Below, one piece after another: positions 1 through 8,511 of a stretch of DNA of 64,000 nucleotides; the first letter of the stretch is position 1, and the number at the start of each line of letters is the position of its first letter. A model generated the notes under the pieces. The model searched no databases. It was not told the DNA's origin and saw only the letters and a program-made list of their open reading frames with translations. Origin of the DNA: CAZIKF01 sp964539825 (lineage in GTDB: Bacteria; Muiribacteriota; UBA6191). The stretch is taken from NCBI GenBank assembly GCA_964539825.1, contig CAZIKF010000003.1:124001-188000 (forward strand). Direction: 5' to 3'. A program made the translations under genes and the position numbers.

Positions 1-383
1 GGAGCCTCCCCTTCTAAATTTAGAAAAAACTCTGAAGATTCGATCAAGTATGCTGATTTCTGATTGAAGTATCCAGCGGGGCGAATGATATCCAAGAGTA
101 GTTTTGGAGGGGCGTGAAGGATTTTTTGGGGATCGAGGAGTTCTTCCTTTTTCAGGTTAAAAAGTACCTTTTCTACCTGAATCCAGGATGTGTTCTGGGT
201 AAGAATCGCTCCTGTCCAGATTTCGAATTTTTGCTCCGGACCCTTTGGATAGTCATAGTCTTCAGGATGATAGCCGGTAAAACTTCCAGTAGCGGTTGGG
301 TTGGTCCCTTCCACATCCAAAAGAGGCCACCACCCCTGGGGCCCATAGACCCCCAACAAAAGATCATATATTTCTCTCAGCAT
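1..383 (-). CDS. EndoIII-like HhH-GPD DNA glycosylase, N-terminal part (cut by window edge)
   Basis: An open frame enters from the left edge and reads without a stop to an ATG at 383, giving about 127 codons. The segment AILTQNTSW followed by VEKVLFNL matches the start of the HhH-GPD fold of endonuclease III-related glycosylases (ILxQNTxW, then VxxAL). The N-terminal stretch with LLGVYGPQGWWP resembles the MagIII-type branch that removes alkylated purines. The catalytic Lys/Asp and any 4Fe-4S cluster lie outside the window, so the substrate cannot be stated. An in-frame TTG 15 nt upstream, preceded by GAAGG, is an alternative start. The family call is from recognised motifs and the branch assignment is inference. 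Confidence 0.75.
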   Translation of the reverse strand, partial: MLREIYDLLLGVYGPQGWWPLLDVEGTNPTATGSFTGYHPEDYDYPKGPEQKFEIWTGAILTQNTSWIQVEKVLFNLKKEELLDPQKILHAPPKLLLDIIRPAGYFNQKSAYLIESSEFFLNLEGEA

Positions 384-590
384 ATGGTTATTGTTCAATT
401 GCCTTCATGAAAATATCCCCAATACAATGTGATGATTTGATCCTACCGAATGGGCGAATACAGGTGGTGCTATTATCGCACGTAGTAGGATAGCAGTTTT
501 GCCAAATCACCCCATTCTTGAAGCTCTGTAAGGTTTCCTATCTCTCGCAGACAAAACTGAGGCAAAGATGATTGGAAAGGAATTTCTGCA

Positions 591-1721
591 ATGCCTGAAA
601 TTTTGGTGATCTTGAGTCTGTTCCTGAGTGTATTGAGTTCAAACGCGGAGGCCTCAGGTACCTTGAGCCTGGGACCAGAACAATGGCGAGCAGAGGGTTG
701 GCATAAGACCAATTTCAAGAAAAAAAGCGTGAAATTTAGATCGATTCTCTCTGGCGGTCCCGGACGGGATGGAATCCCACCCATCTATGAGCCTCACTTT
801 GTCAGCAACAAGACTGCTTCGAAATGGCTTAATGACTCAGAGCCTGTCATCGTTGTTGAACAATATGGAGAGAGTCGAGCCTACCCGCTCAGAATTTTGA
901 CCTGGCATGAGATTGTAAATGATGAACTGGGAGGACATTCCTTCATTGTCACCTTTTGTCCCCTTTGCAATGCAGCCGTAGTCTACAACACCCACTTCAG
1001 TGGAGAGAACCACCGCTTCGGAGTCTCCGGAAAACTGCGAAATTCCGATATGGTCATGTGGGACCATGACACTCACTCCTGGTGGCAACAATTAACAGGA
1101 GAAGCAATCGTGGGGGATAGTACCGGTCAAATACTTGAGCCACTACCATCACAGATGATTGCCTTCAAAACCTTCAAGAAGTTGCGCCCAGAGGGTGAAG
1201 TCCTGTCACAAGAGACCGGGCACCGACGAAGATATGGTGAGAATCCTTATGTTCGATATGATTCCGGTAGTCCCTTTTTCCCTGTTCCAAGTAATTCTTC
1301 GGGCTTGCGAAAGATGGAGAGGGTGATAGGTATGGTGACAAAAAATGCCCGATATGCCCTGCCAATGTCAGCTATGAAAGGCAGGTTATCCGCCAGTCTA
1401 CAGGCTGGGGATACGGAGTTGGTAGTATTCAACCTATCCATTGCCAATTCTGCCCTGGACGGGAAGTTAATCGCGAATTCCAAAGTGATTGAACATGTGA
1501 CTCTATTTAGGAATACAACTCCTCACACCCTTGGAAAATTGAAGTGGCAAGAGGGGAAGCTGATAGATTCAGAATCGGGGATAGCTTGGAATGCACTGGG
1601 AGAAGGTTTTTTAGATGGGAAAAAGAGGTTTCAATTGGAGCCTGAAGGTTCAGGTGTATTTTTCGCCTTTGCCTGGTTTGGATTTTACCCGGACTCCAAG
1701 TTACTCCGTGTTCCTGAGTGA
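591..1721 (+). CDS. Secreted DUF3179-domain protein
   Basis: 376 residues with a signal peptide at about 1-20. The body matches the DUF3179 family: an FCPLCNAAVVY motif near residue 123, a conserved FGVSGKLRNSDMVMWD block near 145-158 and a following HSWWQQLTGEAI segment. The two cysteines of CPLC could bind metal or form a disulfide, but the family has no established reaction. The start is the first ATG before the hydrophobic segment, with GGAAAGGA upstream. It is followed by a degenerate family-R element on the other strand and converges with the AhpD/TlpA-like pair. The nearby thiol proteins suggest, but do not prove, a redox setting. Confidence 0.85.
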   Translation: MPEILVILSLFLSVLSSNAEASGTLSLGPEQWRAEGWHKTNFKKKSVKFRSILSGGPGRDGIPPIYEPHFVSNKTASKWLNDSEPVIVVEQYGESRAYPLRILTWHEIVNDELGGHSFIVTFCPLCNAAVVYNTHFSGENHRFGVSGKLRNSDMVMWDHDTHSWWQQLTGEAIVGDSTGQILEPLPSQMIAFKTFKKLRPEGEVLSQETGHRRRYGENPYVRYDSGSPFFPVPSNSSGLRKMERVIGMVTKNARYALPMSAMKGRLSASLQAGDTELVVFNLSIANSALDGKLIANSKVIEHVTLFRNTTPHTLGKLKWQEGKLIDSESGIAWNALGEGFLDGKKRFQLEPEGSGVFFAFAWFGFYPDSKLLRVPE

Positions 1722-1725
1722 ATCT

Positions 1726-1852
1726 CTATAACCGAAAGACAAACGGTATGCCCCTTACAGGTTCATGACCTAAATGAGCTCATCGTAGATCAACAAAGGA
1801 GTCGACAGATTCCTGGTTTAGCCGGGTAATTCGGTGGCAACTTCACGCATAG
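1726..1852 (-). repeat. Family R element, degenerate copy E
   Basis: Read on the minus strand, this stretch aligns along its length with the family-R elements at 34018, 34906 and 52760. It has GGAATC-tgtc-GACTCC, then a decayed third stem ending GATGAGC, then GGTCATGAACCTG and a 3' end CTTTCGGTTATAG. The last stem is broken (GTAAGGGG against CCGTTTGT), so this copy looks decayed. It lies between the convergent stops of the DUF3179 gene and the AhpD-like gene, downstream of the latter, unlike most other copies. Confidence 0.75.
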
Positions 1853-1867
1853 AAAAATCCAGGAACA

Positions 1868-2356
1868 TCAGCTACAAGTGTTCTCGAATTCCGGTTCCAG
1901 ATCCAGTTGCATAGAATGAGCCAGACGGTTGGCGAAATTGAAATAGGAAATTACAAAAACAGCATGCTGCCAGTGAGCTTCCTGGAAACCTGCGTTAAGA
2001 AACTTCTCTTTGAGTATGTGCGCCTTAAAAGGTTCCGTAGTGAGCTTGAGTGCTAGCTCACTCAAAGCATCTCTACGCAGTTCCTCCATCTCTAACCCTA
2101 TTTTTTCTTGCTGCAATCGAAGTGCTTCCTGGTGATGCCCCATGCAGTAGGGACATTCATTAGCGATACTTACTTTCACAGCCAGCCATTCTCTCTCCAG
2201 TCTGCTTAAGGGGAGATGCTCTCCAAGAAAGATCTGCTGATAGAATTGATAATGGGCTTCAACTCCAGGGGGAAAAGCTTCAAAAGCCGAGTGGATCGTG
2301 GCTACTCCGCCACGCTCCTTTTCTATGGTAGCCAGTATGTCCTCAAGTTTTTTCAT
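1868..2356 (-). CDS. AhpD-like / carboxymuconolactone decarboxylase family protein
   Basis: 162 residues, cytoplasmic, no signal peptide. The AhpD-type signature is clear: ECPYCMGHH at 67-75, with C68 and C71 as the redox pair and H75 as the proton relay of the C-x2-C-x3-H motif. Members are alkylhydroperoxidases or thiol-disulfide reductants, and this length fits the peroxidase-related AhpD subgroup. The ATG overlaps the stop of the upstream thioredoxin-like gene by 4 nt (2353-2356), so the two are translationally coupled. Peroxide reduction is inferred from the family; the physiological reductant is unknown. Confidence 0.85.
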   Translation of the reverse strand: MKKLEDILATIEKERGGVATIHSAFEAFPPGVEAHYQFYQQIFLGEHLPLSRLEREWLAVKVSIANECPYCMGHHQEALRLQQEKIGLEMEELRRDALSELALKLTTEPFKAHILKEKFLNAGFQEAHWQHAVFVISYFNFANRLAHSMQLDLEPEFENTCS

Positions 2357-2922
2357 AAAGGCTCCTCGATCAGTCTTCGCAATGCGGGGATTGCTTTATC
2401 GGGATCCACGTTAAAGCCGTTGAATACAACTCTCCCACTCTTACTTATGATGATGACCCAGGGAGTCCCCCCGGTCCTATAATCCCGCATAGTATTTGGT
2501 ACTCCTGAGGAATATTTTGATCCTGGATCATGTCCGGAGGGAACCTTGAGACCATACTTAGCCATGGTTTCCGGCACTCTGTCGAGGCTGTTTGTTTTAT
2601 GCCCTTCGAAGACTGTCTGAATGCTAAGAAACTGGATTCCAGGTTCAGAATTAAAGTGCGAGGAGAGTTTCTTGAGAGTGGGAAAACCGGATGAATGGCA
2701 TCCGGGACACCAGCTTTGCCAGCATAGGATATAAATGACCTTACCCTTCCAATCGAGCAGTTTTGAGTCGTCTTTGAGGGGGTTCCCCTCTGCGTCAAAC
2801 CAATAGGGAACCCTCAGATGAGGAGCGAGCAATCCAAGAATTCCAGGGTCGCTGCTACAAACCGGACTGACCATCACTAGTAGAAGATAGAATCCGGTGA
2901 TGATGCGGCTGACTTTTTTCAT
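2353..2922 (-). CDS. Secreted TlpA/redoxin-like thioredoxin-fold protein
   Basis: 189 residues with a signal peptide at about 1-23. The active site WCPGC (C72, C75) sits in the typical first beta-alpha unit of a redoxin, preceded by the GKVIYILCW strand. A cis-Pro loop is present in the TGGTPW segment. TlpA-like proteins reduce or exchange disulfides in the periplasm. It is the first gene of a two-gene operon with the AhpD-like gene, which it overlaps by 4 nt. Pairing of a periplasmic thiol protein with a cytoplasmic AhpD-like protein suggests a shared peroxide or thiol-stress response (inference). Confidence 0.85.
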   Translation of the reverse strand: MKKVSRIITGFYLLLVMVSPVCSSDPGILGLLAPHLRVPYWFDAEGNPLKDDSKLLDWKGKVIYILCWQSWCPGCHSSGFPTLKKLSSHFNSEPGIQFLSIQTVFEGHKTNSLDRVPETMAKYGLKVPSGHDPGSKYSSGVPNTMRDYRTGGTPWVIIISKSGRVVFNGFNVDPDKAIPALRRLIEEPL

Positions 2923-3011
2923 GAGTTACTCCCATTCATGACTAACTTCAAGAGAATGGCGGATCAACAAAAAGGGGTTCGGAAGACCTAGAGCCAAGCG
3001 AACCCCCTACC

Positions 3012-3215
3012 TCAAGCCGTCATATCAAAATGATGACCTGCGGATGGATGAAGGTTAGACGCGGGGGCTGCAGAATCAGCTGCTCCCTCGGTAGCGCCTA
3101 AAAGCTGTAGCGCCTGACTCTGGGACTTCACGGCTTCCTTGAAAGCGTGAGTACCCACAGACTGCTGTGCTAATAATGCGCTCTGTCCGTGTCCTCCAGG
3201 TACACCATGTACCAT
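3012..3215 (-). CDS. Small hypothetical protein, 67 aa
   Basis: I chose the ATG at 3215 because AAGGAGG lies 6 nt upstream, although the frame stays open further upstream to 3332. The protein starts MVHGVPGGHG, is Ala/Ser/Gln-rich, and has a central stretch (AFKEAVKSQSQALQLLG) that could be an amphipathic helix. It has no signal peptide. The size and helical core recall small YjfB-type putative motility proteins, but the match is weak. It is transcribed divergently from the lipoprotein gene at 3556. Confidence 0.55.
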   Translation of the reverse strand: MVHGVPGGHGQSALLAQQSVGTHAFKEAVKSQSQALQLLGATEGAADSAAPASNLHPSAGHHFDMTA

Positions 3216-3555
3216 AACAACCTCCTTGTTGTTTCTCAGTGCATGAGCACTGCGTAAGGCTCGTCTACCATTTCGTAGAGAAACGGCAGCAAACCTTACA
3301 CCTAGCATATGCCCCATAAAACCAGGTGGCAAGGCTCCCCTAAATGAAATGTCCCCAATCCAGGGACAGTGTCATCCAAGGAGACCAAACTAAGACAACC
3401 TTCTTTAAATTTGTTTGGGTGGAAGGAGGATAAAACCTGTGACCTGAAATTTCCGAAAAGTGTAATGGGTTTGTTTATGGCAGTTGCATCCTGGGTAGCA
3501 AGTCTGGTTAGATCTCCTCATCGATATACGATTTTGTTTCTCAGGAGGTCAGCTC
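3216..3555. promoter_or_regulatory. Divergent intergenic region with a 19-bp palindrome
   Basis: No convincing gene is seen in these 340 bases between two divergent genes. At 3350-3368 there is a perfect palindrome TGTCCC-N7-GGGACA, which could be a dimer operator for either gene. AGGAGG at 3543-3548 is the ribosome binding site of the lipoprotein gene. No clear sigma70 promoter is visible. Confidence 0.4.
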
Positions 3556-4611
3556 ATGAACAAAATAGGTGTGTTTATTGGGACTTTAGTTCTATTTGCA
3601 TTTCTGAATTCCGGTTGCGGCTCGAAGCTCCGCTCCACTTCTGGCCTGCCATCCCCCGCCCCCGCGGCGCCTATTTCCTTCGCTGCCGGGACGATCGCCC
3701 TTTCCAATGCTTTTGCCTCAGGCTCAGATTCTGTTCTACAGGGCTTTAGCACTTCCGTGGCCATAGCAAATGTAAATGGAGTTCATTATGGGGCTGTAAT
3801 TGATCCTGCCACAGGAGAGATGAAAATAGAGCATGGATCAGGAATACGCAGTTCTCTAAGTAGAGTTCGCAAAGCTGTGACCACCTTACCAGGATTAAAT
3901 TTAAGACTGACTCATGTGGGTGGGATGGGCTTTGATGCTTCTCAGACCATACTCTATGTATTGGAAACGGTATCAGGACCTTCAGATAGTAGTCATCATC
4001 AATCAGGATCCTTGTATTCGATAAACACCGCAAGTCAGAACAGTGTCACGGAATTTGACCTGGGTTCTACCGTAGATCTTCCACTTGGTTTTGCCTATGT
4101 TGGAGGCTCAAACCCCAGCCTTTACTTTAGCTCTAAAAACGGCACGGATGGAAGAGTCTATTCGATTCCGGCAACTGGAGGTACTCCAACGGTTTTTACT
4201 TCAGGTTTGACTGAACCCACGGGGCTTGCTGCTGACGACACCTACATCTATGTATACGACATTTCAGGATCAGCAGCTAAGATCTATCGCTCGCCAATCA
4301 CAGGAATTCAAAGTGGTAATTTGGAAGAAATCCCTGTGTCGATGATTGCGGCATCCCCCGCTTCACAGCCCCTGGCATTGAGCTCTCAAGATGATTTCCA
4401 CACCCTCTTTTACGTGGATGGACTTCAGGTTAGAGCGTTGGATCTCAAAGAGTTGACAGTAGGCACCATTGCCGCTAGTAGTAGTCTCATTGTGAACACG
4501 GGAAAACTTCAGGACATCAGCTCTGTGAGTTTTTCTTCTTCGGATAGTGTTCTGATGGTTAGCTCCCTGGCAGAGAAAAAGGTTCTTTACGCAAGGGCTG
4601 GTTCCAGTTAA
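3556..4611 (+). CDS. Lipoprotein with beta-propeller-like body
   Basis: 351 residues. The N-terminus has a lipoprotein signal ending in LNSGC, so export and lipidation are expected, followed by a Ser/Pro/Ala-rich linker. The rest consists of beta-rich segments with spaced repeats (LYSINTAS, VYSIPATGG, IYRSPITG) resembling NHL or SMP-30-like propeller blades that read out a value for display. AGGAGG precedes the ATG by about 8 nt. It is first in a plus-strand run with a TPR protein (gap 11 nt) and the DUF4331 protein. I do not recognise a specific family. Confidence 0.7.
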   Translation: MNKIGVFIGTLVLFAFLNSGCGSKLRSTSGLPSPAPAAPISFAAGTIALSNAFASGSDSVLQGFSTSVAIANVNGVHYGAVIDPATGEMKIEHGSGIRSSLSRVRKAVTTLPGLNLRLTHVGGMGFDASQTILYVLETVSGPSDSSHHQSGSLYSINTASQNSVTEFDLGSTVDLPLGFAYVGGSNPSLYFSSKNGTDGRVYSIPATGGTPTVFTSGLTEPTGLAADDTYIYVYDISGSAAKIYRSPITGIQSGNLEEIPVSMIAASPASQPLALSSQDDFHTLFYVDGLQVRALDLKELTVGTIAASSSLIVNTGKLQDISSVSFSSSDSVLMVSSLAEKKVLYARAGSS

Positions 4612-4622
4612 GGAGTTGACCG

Positions 4623-5333
4623 ATGAGACTGCTTTTCAGGTTCATATTTTTGTATTCTTTTAGCTGTATTCAGCATTTCCACTGTGGGCAGACTAGTGAT
4701 TTTCGTATCCAAGAGGTGGAACGGTTATTCCAAAGTGCACGGATCAGCTCAGATGTCTCCTTATTAATGCGCGCATACAGCCTGGTCAATAAGCGTTTGA
4801 GACAGTCTCCAGATGAGATTTCCACCTGTATTTGGAAGGGAAAGTTGGAAAATTCTCTACACGCCTATGAGTTCGCGATTGAAACTTTGAAAACCTGTTA
4901 TCGATTGAATCCAGATCCAGAAATTCAAGGACAGATTGCTGAGGTATACCTGCACCAGGATCGAATTGCAGAAGCTCGCAAGGCATTGGAGCTTAGTTCC
5001 AAGACAAAGATTCGCTTTCTTTATCATGCTCGTGAGGCATTGCTAAGCAAGAAAATGGGACAACTAGATGCCTCCCACGCACAGTGGGATATGGCTCTAG
5101 ATTCTTATGACCGAATGGATCCGGAACCACCTGCGTGGGTTTTGGTAGAGATCGGAGATTTATATAGACTTCAGGGAAAAGAGGCGCAAGCCACTGCTAA
5201 TTATCAAAAGTCTCTTGGACTTGTTCCGAGATATGGTCCGGCTTTGAGGGGGCTGAAGGCATTAAGGTCCCAGGGAAGATCCCAGTCGGGATCGAAATCT
5301 GTCAGACTGCCCGTGAAGAGTAGCGAACAATGA
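4623..5333 (+). CDS. Secreted TPR-repeat protein
   Basis: 236 residues. The hydrophobic N-terminus reads as a signal peptide, with a Cys (HFHCG) near residue 22 that could be a degenerate lipobox. Helical repeat pairs follow (about 30-215), for example LIAEVYLHQDR-type and LYRLQGKEAQATANYQKSL, typical tetratricopeptide units. The C-terminus is basic and Ser-rich. It lies 11 nt after the lipoprotein gene and about 85 nt before the DUF4331 gene. A scaffold role for the neighbouring exported proteins is inference. Confidence 0.7.
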   Translation: MRLLFRFIFLYSFSCIQHFHCGQTSDFRIQEVERLFQSARISSDVSLLMRAYSLVNKRLRQSPDEISTCIWKGKLENSLHAYEFAIETLKTCYRLNPDPEIQGQIAEVYLHQDRIAEARKALELSSKTKIRFLYHAREALLSKKMGQLDASHAQWDMALDSYDRMDPEPPAWVLVEIGDLYRLQGKEAQATANYQKSLGLVPRYGPALRGLKALRSQGRSQSGSKSVRLPVKSSEQ

Positions 5334-5417
5334 ACTTCATCTGGGTAAGATTCCAGAGATCGAGACGAGTTGGAAAATTGGGCAGAAGTTCTGCCGTTAG
5401 CACTTAAGGGGAACAAT

Positions 5418-6824
5418 ATGAGTCGATACATTTTTCTGTTGGTTTTTCTGAATCTGAGTTTAGAAGCTGCGGATCATCGAGACGCATCGATGATCACAAG
5501 GGATTTTAAGGCGGATATTAATGATGTTTACGCCTGGGTTCCGCCAGCCCCTGCAAATGATCGCTTGAACCTGATCATGACCGTAGCTCCAAACGTTGTC
5601 TATGCAGGCTTCAATGCCAATGACCTCTTTGATGAAACGGTGAGATACAGCTTCAATATTGATTCAAACTTCAATGGTTCTGCAGATCGCTGGATTGACT
5701 GTACTTTTGGCTTGAACTCCACAAGTAATCAGGAGATGACTGTTACCATCCGGGGAACCTCCGCGACCGTGAGTTCTGTAGTAGCCGGACCCGATGTAGA
5801 TGATGCACGGGATTTGAGTACCGGCGATGTCGGAGCCAATGATTCCACAAAACGAATCAATTCAAATGCTGCTGGGACTCTGAGCGCCTTCGCGGGCCTC
5901 AGAGATGATCCCTTTTACCTGGACATGCCTGGTTACAAGAGTTTCGTAGCTTCATTTCTTACTCAGACTACAGGAACCAAAGCTGGGAATGTTTCAGCTG
6001 CCTATGTCTCTACTCTGGCTTCTTCAAACGTCAGTCATGTGGATTTCTTTGGACGTGAGAATATTGCCGCCATTGCCCTTCAAGTTAGCTTCAGTAGCCT
6101 CGGTATTACGACTGGAGATACCATTCAACTCAATGGCGCTACCTACCGCAAAGCTCTGAGGGTTAAGAGGGCAGGATTGAATGACGGTGTAAGAGGGGCC
6201 TGGGTTCAGGTAGATCGCCTGGCTAAGCCATCGATTAATATTGTTTTTGAGACAGCTAACCCCGTGGCACGTCATAAGACCGATCCGGAACTGTTCTCAC
6301 ACATCGATGAAAATTCTGCCAACCGGTCAGATCCAACCTCGGATCTGGTGGTTTTTGGCCCGGATTACCAGGCTTTTATAGGCGCGTTGAATCTCAATGG
6401 TGCCAGTAATGCTGCAGCGAACTTTACAACAGCAACCTGGCCAGCTGCACTCACCGGTGTTTTGCTTCCTGACTGGATCAGGGTTCAAACCTCACATCCC
6501 TGTGAATTTGGCACTACAAAACAGGCCGCGTCAGACGGTATTGCTCGAACCTCTCAGCAGAGCGATTTAGATCTTCTGAACTGCTATGGTCAAATCCTTG
6601 CCGGTGATGGTAGTGCGGGATCCGCCTTCATGGAGTATGGCAGACATCTGACCGATAATGTCATCGATCTATCTGTCACAGCGGTGATTAATCCAGGTTT
6701 GGCGGTATTAGGGGCACCCACCGCTTCCGACCGAGTAGTAACGGACCAGATCTACTCCAATGATCGAACCTTTTTGACCACCTTTCCCTATCTTGCCCGT
6801 CCCTGGGCAAAGGGTGATTTGTGA
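5418..6824 (+). CDS. Secreted DUF4331-domain protein
   Basis: 468 residues. I chose the ATG at 5418, preceded by AAGGGGA, because it begins a signal peptide (MSRYIFLLVF to about 19). The mature protein opens ADHRDA and continues with ADINDVYAWV, the hallmark of DUF4331 proteins. Regularly placed acidic loops may bind calcium. The family is exported and of unknown function. It ends 3 nt before a small membrane protein gene and follows the lipoprotein and TPR genes, suggesting one operon. The full length of the family is present. Confidence 0.85.
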   Translation: MSRYIFLLVFLNLSLEAADHRDASMITRDFKADINDVYAWVPPAPANDRLNLIMTVAPNVVYAGFNANDLFDETVRYSFNIDSNFNGSADRWIDCTFGLNSTSNQEMTVTIRGTSATVSSVVAGPDVDDARDLSTGDVGANDSTKRINSNAAGTLSAFAGLRDDPFYLDMPGYKSFVASFLTQTTGTKAGNVSAAYVSTLASSNVSHVDFFGRENIAAIALQVSFSSLGITTGDTIQLNGATYRKALRVKRAGLNDGVRGAWVQVDRLAKPSINIVFETANPVARHKTDPELFSHIDENSANRSDPTSDLVVFGPDYQAFIGALNLNGASNAAANFTTATWPAALTGVLLPDWIRVQTSHPCEFGTTKQAASDGIARTSQQSDLDLLNCYGQILAGDGSAGSAFMEYGRHLTDNVIDLSVTAVINPGLAVLGAPTASDRVVTDQIYSNDRTFLTTFPYLARPWAKGDL

Positions 6825-6827
6825 TCG

Positions 6828-6992
6828 ATGAAGGCTAGTGCTCTCAAGGTTTTGGGCGCTCTGTTGCTGATAGGTATTTGCGCCATTTTCATCCCGTTGA
6901 AATCACAGTTTTTTGGAGTCGTAGTCTCATTGATCCTGATGGCCCTCTTACTTTTCTGGGATGATTTAGGACCTGGGGGAAGGGAACCTTAA
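6828..6992 (+). CDS. Small inner-membrane protein, 54 aa
   Basis: The ATG at 6828 lies 3 nt after the DUF4331 stop, implying coupled translation. The product has two hydrophobic helices (about residues 4-22 and 27-45) joined by PLKSQ and ends in an acidic, Gly-rich tail. No family is recognised. It is followed 3 nt later by the 3' end of the opposite-strand tRNA-Thr gene. Confidence 0.6.
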   Translation: MKASALKVLGALLLIGICAIFIPLKSQFFGVVVSLILMALLLFWDDLGPGGREP

Positions 6993-6995
6993 GAA

Positions 6996-7068
6996 AGCCT
7001 CCCACTGGATTTGAACCAGCAACCTATCGATTACGAATCGAGTGCTCTACCGTTGGAGCTAGAGAGGC
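6996..7068 (-). tRNA. tRNA-Thr(CGT)
   Basis: On the minus strand a full cloverleaf folds: acceptor GCCTCTC/GGGAGGC (one G-U), D stem GCTC/GAGC, anticodon loop TTCGTAA with anticodon CGT, and T arm GCTGG-TTCAAAT-CCAGT. The first anticodon-stem pair is mismatched (C-T). G1-C72 and C2-G71 agree with threonine identity. It reads ACG. CCA is not encoded. Confidence 0.93.
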
Positions 7069-7114
7069 AATCCTTACCTGCCAAGACGGCGTGTAAATAT
7101 AGCAGAATGGGAAG

Positions 7115-8461
7115 TCAGGAGCCAGAAGTCTGACTTCCGACCACTGGCTTCTTATTGTAGGTTTTCCGAAGGGCAAGCACAAGAATCAGCAAGGTGACCG
7201 GGGTTGTAAGCCATAGTGCCCTGAGCGGATCTCCGCATAAATAGAGGAGATAGTACAGGGAACAAGGAGCTAGCAAGAACCAGTGACGCGGCTGTTGTGG
7301 TGGTAGGAGAAAGAAGGGGATGCTCATCAAGAAGTACCACGGATTGGCTACTGGACTTAACAACATGAAGAGAAGTGTCACCTGCAAAAAAGGAGAAATC
7401 CTGGATTCCTCCCGATGTCTATAGACAAATAGCCAGCCGGCAGCAAGCAAAATAGCGAAAAGAATCCTTAGGTACAGGGTAGCACTCGAAGAATCCATGA
7501 AGCGCTGGGCAAGAATCCTCAGCCCGGTAAAGATTCCATTGTTGAATTCCCAGAGGCTAACGAATAGCTCCATACTCGAATTGGAGTCAAAGCGCGTGGG
7601 GTACCATAGGTAAGAAATGAATTCCAGAAGCAGTAAGGAGCCGATTCCAAAGCGAAGTACCCTCCCTGAAAAAAAGGGTAGGTAAATCAAGGCGTAACCC
7701 TTCAAGTGAACGGCGAACCCCAGTGCAATACCAGCAATTCTGCTCCAGCCCTTTATTTTTGAACACAAGGTAAATAAAAGGCATAGGCCAATGAGAAGAT
7801 CATAATGCCGGTTAAGGTAGCCCTCCACCAAAACAAGTGGATGAAGAAACCATAGTAGAAGAACCCATCGTTTGGCGGGTGGTAAAAGGAGATAACATAA
7901 GCTGAGAATTAAAATTTCCAGGGCCAGGCTAAAGAACCCCAGCTCCTGCAGGCTATCAGAAAAAGAAAACCAGTAAATGACCAGGGGCGGATAGATTGCA
8001 GGCATCCATGAATATCCAGCCTGTAGACTATGGATATACAGGCTTTTACGCAGTTCCTGTGGAATCTGTACTTTTGAAAATAGAATGCTGTCTCCGAACT
8101 CTTCAGGAGAAGTAAGGTAGGGATCCACTCCATTTGAAAGTGCTTGACCTTCTACCAAATAGCGATGAAAGTCATCCTCAAAGTATGCCGGTGACTGGAT
8201 TAGCCCAACCCTGGCTCCAATTCCTACTAAAATGCAGATAAAAAAGGTTCGCGAACCATCTTGTAAATGATGAGTGAGAAAGGGAAAGCAAAGGCTTAGT
8301 CCGAGGATCCACAAGAAGAGAAGGAACTCGAGCGTAAAGTGATCCGGGAAAAAAGTAGAGTTCCAGGCTACGATTCCCAGTAACAGGAGCGGGAGATAGA
8401 AGCGTAAGAAAGTGTTGGGCTGCAGAGATAGGTTGGGGAGTTTTCGTGCGTGAGATTCCAT
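7115..8461 (-). CDS. GT-C fold membrane glycosyltransferase (GT87-like)
   Basis: 448 residues from the ATG at 8461; an upstream in-frame ATG at 8503 would extend it into the promoter of the divergent cyclase gene. Ten or so hydrophobic helices are visible. The first periplasmic loop carries the paired acidic motif (YFEDDFHRYLVEG), followed by GVDPYLTSPEEF, typical of polyprenyl-phosphate-sugar-dependent GT-C mannosyltransferases. These add a hexose to lipid-linked glycans on the outer face of the inner membrane. Sugar and acceptor cannot be predicted. It converges with nothing but the tRNA and may share its end with it. Confidence 0.75.
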   Translation of the reverse strand: MESHARKLPNLSLQPNTFLRFYLPLLLLGIVAWNSTFFPDHFTLEFLLFLWILGLSLCFPFLTHHLQDGSRTFFICILVGIGARVGLIQSPAYFEDDFHRYLVEGQALSNGVDPYLTSPEEFGDSILFSKVQIPQELRKSLYIHSLQAGYSWMPAIYPPLVIYWFSFSDSLQELGFFSLALEILILSLCYLLLPPAKRWVLLLWFLHPLVLVEGYLNRHYDLLIGLCLLFTLCSKIKGWSRIAGIALGFAVHLKGYALIYLPFFSGRVLRFGIGSLLLLEFISYLWYPTRFDSNSSMELFVSLWEFNNGIFTGLRILAQRFMDSSSATLYLRILFAILLAAGWLFVYRHREESRISPFLQVTLLFMLLSPVANPWYFLMSIPFFLLPPQQPRHWFLLAPCSLYYLLYLCGDPLRALWLTTPVTLLILVLALRKTYNKKPVVGSQTSGS

Positions 8462-8511
8462 GGAGCTCGCTGGTATACTCCCATGAGGATCAGTTTGCAG
8501 CAAGGTTCAAG

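Noticed and set aside
114..410. Open frame on the plus strand at the left edge
   Set aside because: It lies antisense to the EndoIII-like gene, which has recognisable motifs; no ribosome site or family match.
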